Assembly (NCBI RefSeq): GCF_002078875.1
Contig: NC_034412.1
Coordinates: forward strand, 86,415,491-86,479,490
Length of the DNA stretch: 64,000 nucleotides
Source: Numida meleagris
Lineage: Eukaryota; Chordata; Aves; Galliformes; Numididae
Direction: 5' to 3'
This document shows positions 38,831 through 50,000 of the stretch, in pieces (the first letter of the stretch is position 1; every line of letters starts with the position of its first letter). The notes beneath the pieces were generated by a model. It was given only the letters and a program-made list of their open reading frames with translations, was not told the DNA's origin and ran no database searches. Position numbers and translations under genes: made by a program.

Positions 38831-41144
38831 CCCTGTGTTGTTTTGGTTGTATCTGTGTTCTTCTTATTTGCTAAGAAGGTAAGAACATGAGGCTTCTAAG
38901 GTAGCTCTTGAGTTCTTTGAGTAATTCCATTAAGCTTTGATGCATGATTAGCAGCGTTGAGTTTTCATTTGGATGAACATTATGAAAATAAGCAAGCAGC
39001 TTTTTCAAGAGAAACATCCCGCGGTGACATCCCCACATTGTTTGCTGTCCCAGGTGGGTTCCCACTTGGCTGAGTTACTCTAGAACCAGAGTGTAACCGC
39101 AGCCTGGGTAGACAGCAGACAACTAAAATATCTATCCACTGGAAACAAGATTGTATTGCTCTTGCACATCTGCTAATGCTACTTGATATACACAGAATTT
39201 CTCTTTTTGAGAAGTTAATTCACAGAGCTGCTTGTTTGCTTCTTCCTTAAAGTGCTCCTTGCTTTGATTCCAGACAGAGTTTTGATCTGTGTTTGCTGTA
39301 ATACAGCAACGCTTCTGGAGCTCTGTGACAGAAATGGACTGAAATGGGATGGAGGCAGAGGCTTGTTCATAATGCAGACATCATCAGTATTTTTTGTTTT
39401 ACTGTATTCAGTGCCTTAGTCATGAATCAAATCTCTGCTCTGCTGTTTGTTGTACAATAACACCAAACATCACCAACACATGAAAAGATTGTTCCTGCCC
39501 TGAGAACTGCAGGGCCAGATTTGTTACATCGTCGAGGAATGTGATGAAAAAATAACAACTTCTTCTGAATTCACATGTCTTTTAAGTGCCATGTGAAATT
39601 TCCTAAGGACACAGATGCCATTGTTCACTGCAGTTTAAATAGGCTTTGTTTTGGGGCTGTGACAGTGCCCTCCCCAGAGTGTGGCCCTTTGGTTTGCATA
39701 TTAAGGTTTTGTTGAGACTTTTCACTGAAAGAAGCAAAACAAATAGTGGTAAAATTGCCGATTCCTCCATAATGCATAAGAGAAATTTTGGACTTTTATT
39801 ACCATCTGTGACTGTGCGTTTCATCCTCAGTTTTCTGGATGGGACTGAAAGATACTAATGTGAATACTTATTTTTATGTTATTAACCGCACACAATAACA
39901 TTTTCCCTTCTGTTTTATAGTAAATAGGGTTCACTGATTTTTGGTATGTGTAGTTGTCATGGAGAGGAAAGATTGCTTGTTTGTTCTTAATAAAACAGAA
40001 AAGTGCTACTTCGAAAAGGTGTCCAGTTAAAAATGTGAGGATTTCTATGCCCACATTTCTTAAAAAAAAAAAGTAAGAATGCTGTGATTGCTTTTTCATG
40101 CATTGAGAAATTGTCATAAGTCGTCAAAGATTGTAGCAAAAAGGCCCACACCTTTAGAAAATGAGGGCTTTTAATTGCAAACGATGCAGTATACTGGCAT
40201 ATTTTACAGGATATTAGTGGCAGTTGCGTATGAAACAGCACTAAAGACAAGTGTTGCGTGACGGTGTGTTTGTTCCAGTTGTTAACATGCGGTGTTCGGC
40301 AGAATGGCACACTGGAAGCACAGATGTGGTGGTTATCCCTTCTGGGAATGGTTATTAGTTTCCAATTTCCTTCAGTGGATAGATCCTCTAATTTTTCTTT
40401 CCTTTGGAGTTTAGACTCCTGTGTTGTGGATTTAGGCCTGCAGACGGTTTGCTTGCTTTTTAAGTTACCTTTTGATAATCTACAGGAAGCAGTCCGTTGT
40501 GCTTTAGTTTACCTACAAGGATAGTAATAAAGGATGTGGCTTTTTTTTTTTACTCCCCTATTCCAATGCTTTCTGCTGCTTTAAGTCGTGATACTAGGTA
40601 TATCTTTAAGGAAGCATGAAGTCTGTTTGCTTTTTCAATTTAAAAATATTTGTTCAGAACAGCGTCATATGAATACGTAGTTTTCATGGGCTTCTTGGTG
40701 CTGATAAAATATAGATGAGGCAACCTTAGATTAATTCAGAGGGTTTTATGGTTTAGCTTTGTTCACTGTTTTCCAAGATTAGAAACAACTGGGGGGAAAA
40801 AAAAAAAAACCTTAAGTTCCTTAAAATAACTTTTTTTTGTATCAGAGGGAATTACAGAGAAAAAGCTGATGAAGACATGGGAATTGTCAGTTTGTTCTCT
40901 CTGCTGGTAGTCTGATAAGAACACTTACATATACTGGTGCCTTCTGGGTGGGTTTATAGAAGTCTAAATGAAGAGTGATTTAATTACACCTTCCTTTTAC
41001 TGTACTCTTTGGTGATCTCGGTGTAACTTTGCACTGTAAGCCTGCGGCCACAACTGTCACAAGAAGGCATTTGTGTGGTCCAAGACAGCCTGAATTATTT
41101 CTGTGAATTAGTCGTGACAATAGCCGTATGCCATTACACTTACA

Positions 41145-41185
41145 GGGAAGACTAAGGTTGTTTAGTCTTCAGAAGAGATTTGCCA
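41145..41185 (+). mobile_element. possible degraded CR1 fragment with hairpin
   Basis: The block 'aggttgtttagtcttcagaa' matches well to the CR1 segment 'gggctgtttagcctggggaa' at about 30620 in the intact copy. Only about 40 bases align by eye. Within it, GAAGACTAA and TTAGTCTTC form a 9-bp perfect stem with a 6-base loop (41147-41170), probably created by drift. Confidence 0.35.
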
Positions 41186-43876
41186 TGCAAGAACAGTGTC
41201 ATAGGGAACGGACATGAAGTGTTCCAGCTTCGGTTTCCATATTATTGGTCCTCCTTCCTATTTTTCACGATAGAACGCTTAAAGTTGCTTTCCTGTAACT
41301 ACATTTGAGCATACTGATGCTCGGTTGTTGTCTTTCACTGACTGTTTGGGGTGAAAAGGATGACCAGTGATTATGGCGCCCAGTAGAACTTTGAGGAAAA
41401 GTGTCTGTTCTCAAACAGCCTAAGGGGTAAAGTCAGTGTTTATTTATGTGCTCTTGTATTCCCTTTCCTTCATAGGACACTTTGTATTTTGGCTGTAGTG
41501 CTTCCTAAAAGTTGTTGAATAGTACTACAAAATCTGGAGGTTACTAGAAAGGAAAAAGTGTACTTGGCTGTGGAGTGAGCAGAAATTGTCCTATAGGAAT
41601 TTCAGCTTGTGTTTTTGACTTGGAGATTTGAAATGAATACAGTTTTCACAAACAGTTGAGAGATATGTGCCATTTCTTATTTGGAAATTCTCATAAGGCG
41701 TGTCCGTCCATCATATCTTTAGCTGGAAATGGAGAATTCTTTCCAGCTTGGTAGTTGAAGTAACTAGCCTAGCTCTAATTACTTAAGCTGTATAGTAGTC
41801 TCTCTGTTAAGATTGGCTGTGACTATTGCAAGAACAGAGGGTGTTATTTTTAACAGGACAGTGTGAAAAAGATATTAAAAAGAGTTGATAACTGATTTGT
41901 CAAATAATGTTATTGTAAAAGTTGAGTGACTTGTGTTAATTTGGTATGTAAAGCCTCTGCGTAGGGCTGCGATAGGAAAATCTCTCTCAGCTTGCGTGGA
42001 ATTTTGTTCTGAAGCACAATGGAAATAGATGCTTAACGCTTCTTGTGAGGCAAAGTACTGGAGACTGTTGGAAAATGAGAACTTTGAGAATTTTGTTTGG
42101 ATTTCCAATTTTTGTATTATATATATTTTTAAAGATGTAATGAAATAACGTTTAAAAGGGGAATTTAAATATGATAACAAAAGCTTGAATGAAAGACTTG
42201 GAACATCATTGAAACTTTGTCTTGTTTCTTAACTCCTGACTTCCAAAAAAAAAAAAAAAGCTTCTGAGTGAAATTGAGCTTTTCAGCAGTGAGGAGGATA
42301 TGAAGTGCTTAAGAGTTGGGACTTGTGACTTTTCATTCAGAAAATATTAGTCACAATATGCAGCTTGTACATCATTTTGTGATGAAACAGTAAGCCCTTG
42401 CAGAACGTTTCTATGTACTTCTCCTTCTGTTATCGTATGAGAAGCCAAGTAATACAAACGTGCTACTGACAGAGCTTGAATTCCGGTGTGTTACTTGCCT
42501 GCTGAAGTGAAGGTTGCCATCGGAGCACTAAGGCAGCCTTACCTATTGAGCAGCGTTTTGTCAGCTCAGATCATAATGCTTTGGGTTCTTTTCCTGATGA
42601 TGTTGCAATTGATTCATTAAAATTTGTGAGTATACAGCTGTATCTGAATAGTAATGCAAAGAAAGCTCCTAAAAGCTGTCGTCTTATGTCGTGTAGACAT
42701 AGTTGTCAGTAGCAAAGGCACCTATTTGTTTTGTTTGGCCGCAAAACATGTGCTGCCCACACAGTATTGCTCCGAGTTGCAGGAAGTGATGGCTGTTTTG
42801 AGTGAGTCAGTCCCAGGCACCTTGCAGTGGGGTTGAAACGAACTGGTAGATATTGTTAGATGCTTTCATTGGTGCTTTCTTTCAGTGAAGGTATATCTCT
42901 TGCTTGGATTTGAGCTTTGCTTTCTACTGTTGAGCTGGAGAGGAGAAAACTTGCACAGATACCAGATTGCTGTTCGGCTGATTGGCAGGCTGGTCCAAAT
43001 CCTTTTGGACCTGACTTGCTCTGGATTAGCGGACCAAAGGCCTGCATGCATGGGGCTGGCTTGTTCTCCACCTTACTTATGCATGATTGGTTTGGCATTG
43101 CAGGTGTTGTAAGTCTTAGGCTGGCTTGTCTATTTTAAGATAGTGTTTAAAGTGTAAGCTCGCTAAGGTGAGACTGGTGTAGTCATTTATGTGAAGAAGG
43201 ACAAATGTTGATTCTTACATGAGTAGATTATGTTCTGCTCAAATTTTTATGTGGATGGATTTTAGATAATGAAATGCTGTGTTGGTCTGAGGCAAGGCAA
43301 ATAGTGAAACTAGAACAAAAAATCTACAGCAAAAACAACCAAACCTGACAATAGCAACTATTTAGTGATAGGATGTAGGAAGTAGTTTATGGGTCTGGTG
43401 AAGCTGCTGGCCAGATTAATTTTATAAATTCAGTGTTTTATAGGCAGGGCAGTTTTTTCTGTTTCGTAGATAGAAGTCACAGCAAAACAAGTGGATTATA
43501 TTGTCTTCTAGTGATGTAAAATATGCAATCAGTCTTGATGTGAATGAATGTAAATTTTTTGATCAAAAGGTCTCTTTTCAGATAGTAAGTAAAATCTCAA
43601 CCTTCTATTGAAGTTAGGTCAAATGTACATTTCAAGCGAAGGTGAACTGTTGGAAAGAGTCTCTCTTCCTGCATGAAAAAGCACTTTTTCTAAAAGTCAC
43701 CTTTAAACTTGGAATAATGCCTGTTACTCTTCAAAATGACACCCACCAGGTGTACTGCATAGGTGAAGTAAGCAGTATGTAAATGACTGCTTTCTACATT
43801 GTTGATTTTTCACTGTTTAATGTTGTTTGTGTGTGGATACAAAATATCACAACTTATCGTTTTTTCCTCTTTATAG

Positions 43877-44149
43877 GTCCTGCTGGGGACTTGCATCTGG
43901 CCTCAATGTGAAATTAAGGTAGAAAAACACATCTACATATGTGTTTGCTATTAGGATTTAGTTTATTCACTGGTCATGCCTGAAGAGTGATGTTCGTCTC
44001 TAGACGGCTAACTGCCAGGAAATATAAATGATTGTCCTAGAAGTCAAGCCTCTCTCCTATTTACTGGAGTGAAAATCACCTCCAGATATCGACGGAATAT
44101 CAACTACAGAAAATGCTTCACGTTATAAGGATGCCAACCACCTAGATTC
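43877..44149 (+). other. KIAA0232: 5' UTR part of KIAA0232 exon 2
   Basis: The acceptor is a pyrimidine tract, TTTTTCCTCTTTATAG, ending at 43876. The leader runs to the ATG at 44150. Two internal signals leave its structure uncertain: a weak donor after 43918 (AATTAAG|GTAGAA) and acceptor-like TCTCTAG ending at 44003 or GTCCTAG ending at 44040. So the leader may be one 273-base exon or two pieces. It contains several upstream ATGs, including a start-stop ATG-TGA (43906-43911), a short frame from 43976 and a ten-codon frame at 44113-44145. An in-frame TAA (44126-44128) precedes the main start, so 44150 is the first usable ATG in that frame. Confidence 0.6.
44113..44145 (+). promoter_or_regulatory. 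ten-codon upstream ORF ending 4 nt before the main start
   Basis: ATG at 44113 with A at -3 (favourable context), ten codons, TAG at 44143-44145. It is in a different frame from the main ORF, whose ATG at 44150 has T at -3 and C at +4 (weak context). The arrangement would favour initiation at the uORF and leave the main ORF dependent on leaky scanning or reinitiation. Frame and spacing are read directly; the regulatory effect is inference. Confidence 0.5.
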
Positions 44150-44380
44150 ATGCGCCCTATCTGTACAGTTGTTGTGGATGGTTTGCCATCAGAAAGCTCC
44201 TCAAGCTCTTATCCAGGCCCTGTATCTGTTTCTGAAATGTCTCTGCTACATGCTTTGGGTCCAGTGCAGACCTGGCTGGGACAAGAGCTAGAGAAGTGTG
44301 GCATTGATGCCATGATTTATACTCGGTATGTCCTCAGTCTTCTGCTGCATGATAGCTATGACTACGACCTGCAGGAACAG
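44150..44380 (+). CDS. KIAA0232: KIAA0232 exon 2, residues 1-77
   Basis: First coding exon of KIAA0232, a large vertebrate protein whose function is poorly known. It encodes 77 residues from ATG 44150 to the donor CAGGAACAG|GTATTT at 44380/44381, phase 0. The start PICTVVVDGLPSESSSSS and the later TWLGQELEKCGIDAMIY are highly characteristic of the family as I remember it. Residues 1-30 are Ser-rich and probably disordered; residues 37-66 form a helix-rich segment with W42, L43, L47, G51, D53, Y57, Y60 and a leucine run, a pattern I also associate with the PWI-like N-terminus of CCDC43. Acidic/Tyr residues (DSYDYDLQEQ) close the exon. This start is chosen because an in-frame TAA lies 24 bases upstream. 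The open frame runs on 64 codons into the intron, but that extension is not family sequence. The Kozak context is weak. Confidence 0.93.
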
Positions 44381-45034
44381 GTATTTACATATTTTAGATG
44401 TTGTCCAGTGAAAGTGAGTTTTGTATCAGTTATGTTTTGTGTATTATACTTGGGGATGGCTCAGGTGGTGGGTGGTGATTGTCTTTCAGTGTGCGGGTGG
44501 AAGGGGGGTATATACTGCACTGGGATCAAATTCAGGTTGATGTCATTGTTTTTCTTTATCAGCAGTTTTCATTAAAGTTTTAGCATTACTGCAATCTCCC
44601 TTACAATTATTCAGTTGTATACAATTGTATGTTAAACCTTCCGGTGCTCCTGGTTGTAGGGCTTATTTAATATTGGAACATTAGTAAATGTAAGTGAGTT
44701 TTGTAAGCTGTGTGTGAAACTGGGCTGCTTCACAGTAGCTCCTTGCTATTTCTCATGCTCATTTCATCTCATGCTATTTTCAGTAAAGAATAAAAATACT
44801 TTTAGTAGTATCCAAGTATCTAAAATACTTTATTGCGCATAAATTGTTCACCTCTTAAAGCAGCATTAATGCTGAATCCTGATGAAATGAGTGCAAAAGA
44901 GCTGTGGAACAGTGAGTTGTGATACCTGGCTGTAATTCAAAAAGGGCAGAGGAAGAGAAGTGAAGCCATGTAGCATAGGCAACTCTGCTGCCATTCCCCC
45001 GTGCCATTCTTGCTAAAGATTTTCTGTGTTCCCA

Positions 45035-45080
45035 GAGCGATGATCCTTATGGATCCCTTCCAACTCAGGATATTGTGTGA
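45035..45080 (+). mobile_element. CR1 3'-tail remnant
   Basis: The sequence 'gatgatccttatggatccct' followed by 'tccaactcaggatattgtgt' is the degenerate 3' end of a CR1 element in sense orientation. Only about 45 bases remain; it is a severely truncated insertion, or its 5' part is beyond recognition. Confidence 0.7.
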
Positions 45081-46431
45081 ACGTATTCTTTGCTCCTTAT
45101 TTCACCTCCTTTTTATAAATCTCTCTGCATCTTATAGCTTATATCAGAATACTTCTAGTAGAGGATTTTTTTATATAAAATTCAGAGAAGTTCTAGCATT
45201 TTCAAGAGGGAGTGAGGGTACTGTTATCATGGACTTTTATAAGGTGTGAGTAATGTGAAAAAGCAGAAGGAAGAAAGCATTGCCTTTTTTGGTGCTTAGT
45301 TATTAGTTCTTTTTTTTGTTGCCGTTGCTTTGATAATCCTTCACGTATTGCAACTGAAGTGCTTCAGAATTGTTTTTTCTACTTTACTTTTTAAAAAAAT
45401 CCATCAAGAACAGGGCAGAAGGCAGATACTGCCAGTTTCAGAACTCTTAGCAGCCATCACTGTGCACGCTTCCATCATGTGAAATGGAAAACCTCATGCG
45501 CAAAAGCAACTTCTGTGCAAAAGTTCATCTGGCAACAGTGGAAATCGCCAGAATCAACCTCACGATTTATAACAATAATTAAAAACAACAACAAAAAGAA
45601 AACCACTGTAAGATGTCTTAAGAACATACCTTAACAGTGAGCTTGCTTAGGTCTTGGTCAGACACAAATGGCTGTATTTTAGAAGACAGACAGAAAGGAG
45701 TCCCGCAGCCCATTAAAAAGGAGGGGAAGGACAGAGAAAAGAAACCAGTAATATCCCACCAGAATCTGAGAAGCTTTAGAGGTGGTCCTGTGACTGTGGA
45801 GAAAGATGAAGACTTGTTTCTTTCTAGTATGATTTGGAGCGTAGTCATAACTGTAAAGTCTCTATTGTGATGATTTAAAATGACTGAAGTGCCAAAATTA
45901 CTTTTCATCAAGCGCTGCAAGAGGCATAATAACTGTATTATGAAAACCTGAATCATTTAATTTCATTTTGATACCTTAACTGTGTACTTTGTGAGTTGAT
46001 AGAGCTTCAAGGGAAGTCCCTGTTCTTTTCCAAGTTGATTATATGAACCTAATGAGCCAACGAGAGGAGAACAGCACATGCTGACAGGGTAGCCAGGATG
46101 TGTGCCAACCGTACAGGATGTCTTCTGAACAACATCTAGATATTGAGAAACTTGAGAGTTTCTTTCCTGCCTCACTGCTTTTAACACAGTGTTATTGTAT
46201 TTGTTCACTTCATTTTCAAATAACTGTTCTCTAATTGTTGAGGTCTAGTGTCCATTTGGTTTTGTGATGATTCTTTGTAATAATGACTGGATGAATACAT
46301 TATGAAATGCATTGCTACCTAATTCCTTTCTTGAATGGCTTAGTCTTTAAAACCTGCAAATGAATTTTTTTTTTACATGGTGGGTTGAGGAAATTTATAT
46401 CATGTGTGCTTGCTTTTCTGTATTTTATTTT

Positions 46432-46445
46432 TGTGTGTGTGTGTG
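46432..46445. repeat. (TG)7 dinucleotide repeat
   Basis: Fourteen bases of alternating TG; short microsatellite. Confidence 0.85.
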
Positions 46446-46964
46446 ACTGCATTTTAAAAAACTTGTTTAAGTTAAGTAGAAACAAGAGATTGTATTCTGA
46501 ACAGTAAAACTACATTTAAGCATTTTTAGTCCAATTTTGATGATGGGTCCAACATGAAGACAAACAAAAGAAATACAAGTAACAAACACAGCTTACGGGT
46601 AAACATCAAGGAAGAGTGCTGCAATTAAAATACAGAAGTATCTTTTAGATATTTAAGAGTAAAGTATTGAGAGATGCTGAGTTCTTATTCTGATCAATTT
46701 CTGGGGAAAAATTGGTTCTCGACATCTAAGGAATTTTTTCCCTCATGTGATTCCTTTGATTCTTGAGAAATATGACAGAATTTCCAGGGGAAGAAATGCT
46801 TTCAGTAACGGATTTATTTTGATGATTTTTCTCTACTTTTAGAACTCTTTCTGTGGGGCGCAATTAGCCATTGCTTATTTCCAACAACACAGCAGTGAGA
46901 TCTGTTTTGAACTGTTCAAAGGGAATGTACGGCCTCAAAAACAGAATGCAGTACCAGATGTGGC

Positions 46965-47021
46965 AGGAACTTGATGATCCTTGAGGTCCCTTCCAACCCA
47001 AACCATTCTATGATGCTATGT
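46965..47021 (+). mobile_element. CR1 3'-tail remnant
   Basis: Sense-orientation CR1 3' end: 'aacttgatgatccttgaggt', 'cccttccaacccaaaccatt', then the octamer-like tail ATTCTATGATGCTATGTGA. About 57 bases remain, a strongly 5'-truncated copy. Confidence 0.82.
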
Positions 47022-50000
47022 GACTGGAATCCATTCTAGTGCTGGGGATCTGTGCGTGCTGGAGGGGACAAGCAATAGCTTGGAAATATTCATCTTAAAG
47101 ATACTTTATAATCATCTTTATTAGAAATGTTGTAAACTGAAGTTTAGGTAGGATCTTTTTATCTCAGGAAAACTAATGTTGATGACATAATTGGCACTGT
47201 TTTAATTGCATTTGGAAGCTTCCTTCCTTGCTTCCTTTATAGTGTTTTTGTTGTCAACTGTAGCAGGGAAATGGATGTATGAGCTCCTGAACTGAGGCTA
47301 TATATTGGGTAAGTACAGAAAGATTTAAAGTAAAAAGATGAAGCAAAAATCATGCCCAACCTTACTAAGGGACCCCAGCTCTTTAGCGTGCCGGTGTTAC
47401 TATGTTAGCGGTTGCTTCTGTTTACACTGAAAAATATTTCAGAATAATACAACGGTCTTCATTGACTTGGTCTTCAGGGTTTAGTTTTGAGTTTAAGCAG
47501 GATGTTCCCTTTTGTTCTCTTAGTAATACAAGGTATGTGGTTCTCTTCTTGATTACACTGCTGATTTCTATGCCTTCTGTCACTTGGTCGCTTTTCCTCC
47601 ACTGTTGTCCAGTTCTGCATGGTGAGGTCGTTCGATATCTGGATGGGACCCCAGGCGTGGTTGAGGGTTTGAGATGTGTGGTGGTTTGTTGGTATTGGTT
47701 GGTTGCTTGCTTGCTTTTGGGTTTTGCTTTTTTAAATTCATTTTTGTTTATTTTACTTTTGTTTTCATGATCACTATTAATTCCGTGGCTTGCCCAATTA
47801 GAGTGATTTCTCTTGGGTATCATTATGTGTACACAGATTTAATATTGCTGAATGGCAGATTGTTTAGATTCTCGATACTAGCATTTTCAAGACTTAGGCT
47901 TTCTACGCAGAAATTACAGATGAAAGTAAAACTGTAATACACTGCAACCCATTTTTACTGGAATGTTTGCATTTTTTCTTCTGACTCATTGGCTTGAATA
48001 TAAAAAACATTCAGAAAATGCATAAGCAGGTGTGTTTTGCTTGACTGTTTTGGAATCTTGTTTATGCAGAATTACACAGGCATTCCTTGAGCCTCCAGAG
48101 CTGCTATGGTTATACATACAGCCAGCTACTGTTACACACGTGTTATACATATAAGCACTACTGTAACACCTTATAAATATGCCCACTCTAACTGTTGTAA
48201 AAACAAAAAAATCTCTACTGTAGTTCATTATCGTTGGCATTTGTAGCACATTTCTCATTGAAGCTATTTGCATCTGTGGATACCTGCTACTTCTGGAAAT
48301 GAGCCAAAGAGCTTAAGATTTGAACATTCTTAAGCAGTCCTTAATTCTCAGTGGTTTTGGTCTTTTCCTATGAGGAAAATCTCATAGAAATTGGTATGGA
48401 TTTAAAGAATAGAATGTGATGGTAACTTAAATGTTGTACAGTTAAGTGTATAAGCTTTCATCATTTACATTTTATTAATGATTTTTTTCTTGTTTAGGAG
48501 TAAGGAACAAATAAACTATAAAACTCTTGATACAGCAAATACTGCATTACGATAGTGTACTCTGTGGGAAGCTTACTGCTTCTCACCGCGTTGCCTTGGA
48601 ATACATTGTGTGAAACACTGTTTCGCTGATCTTTATTTGTGCAGTATTAGAATCAGTTCTGTGATGTACATACTACTTGTAAGCATAGCTGGTTCTGAAT
48701 ATAACAGGTTCATCTGTTTTTGCCTGCAGATTATTCTTCCTTTTGAAGAAAGCAAAGCAAACCAACCAACCAAAACCCTAACAGGCAAGCAAAAGCACCC
48801 CCACCAGCTCGGCGTTGTGTGGGATAAAGGCTTTGTTTGTAAGCCTTTGGTCATGCAGCAGGAAGGTCTAAACACATTTGTTATGTGTACTTTCCATACC
48901 CAGTGCCGGCTGTTGTTTGTGATTTACTTCTTTTTCACTCGTTTTTGGGGGAAGTTGACTTTTTTTCTGACCTTCAAAAGTAGAACTCCTAGAGAAGTTT
49001 TTTAAAAAGACAATTCCAAGATTTAGGGAAGTATTAAGTAGCTGTTATATTACAGACTGTGCTCTTCTTTGACTAGCGTGAGATGATCTGTTTTGAAATC
49101 TGTGGCGGAGGGTGTCATTCTGGAAGACTTATTATTTATAGACTGATTTGAAATGGTCTTCAGAATAATAGCTACGCTTCTCAGGACTGATCAGAGTTTT
49201 TATTCTTGCTTTTTCACCATCGTATACCTAAAGTCGCAAAATGTGGTTTTCTCCTTTATATAAAGGGAAGAACAGGGTGGTAGAAAAAGCACCTCAGCCC
49301 ACATGTGATAAATGTTAGCTGCCTGCCCTGTGGCTGTATATTCATACGTGTTCTTGGCCTAGCGTTCTGAAATGGGCTGGGGCTGTCGCTGCCCGCGTGT
49401 GGGTGTGAGTGCAGGTACGTGAGGCGCTGCTAGGGCAGTGCTGGCCTGCAGTGTGTGCCGCGCTGCTCTCCCTGCCTTCCTACAGTAACCCAGCTTTGGG
49501 ACCTGATGCCTGTGTGTGTGTCTTAGAGTGGGTGGTTAGCTGTTCAGAGGCCTCTTTTATGGAGGAAGAAGTTGTGTCTTGATGCGTTTGGTTTGTTTTA
49601 AACTGAAAATTTCACCCACGGTGAAAAGTTGTGAAGAGAAAGGAAGATTTGGTCCTCTGTAGGACCCTAAACCCGTGTGAAGTGTCAGTCTGGTTAGTAT
49701 GCCTGTTCAGCAGAACATGACAGTGCGTGTTCTAGTACAATGGCTCTTGTATCATCTCCAAGAAGTAACTGTGGTTCTGTTACAGCAGGGCAATGCTGTG
49801 TGACTGTTGCAGCCAAGTGTTAAGTTTCAAAGTCTACCAGCAATTCAAATGCAAAACGCTTTCACTTTGGTTTGTGTTTCTGTTTCTGCTTATTATGCTG
49901 TGTAATATTTCTGTAGGATCCATTTTTTTTAAATTTTCTGACCATAATTTTTTAATCACTACTTGTACTAAAGTATGTAAAATTGAAGCTGTAGAAATTT

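Larger units (their letters stand above)
28152..43876 (+). other. KIAA0232: intron 1 of KIAA0232
   Basis: About 15.7 kb between the exon 1 donor and the acceptor before 43877. It contains the rest of the CpG island, a GCCGG array, a long pyrimidine tract, a plus-strand CR1 (30495-31004), two possible degraded CR1 pieces (about 38750-38830 and 41145-41185), an AT dinucleotide run and T/A runs. Overlapping open frames at 37.5-38.45 kb occur on both strands without recognisable protein content. No coding exon is seen. Confidence 0.75.

Noticed and set aside
44381..44575. Extension of the exon 2 frame by 64 codons
   Set aside because: Follows a good donor and does not match the family sequence, whereas exon 3 at 59132 continues it exactly. 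At most a retained-intron product.
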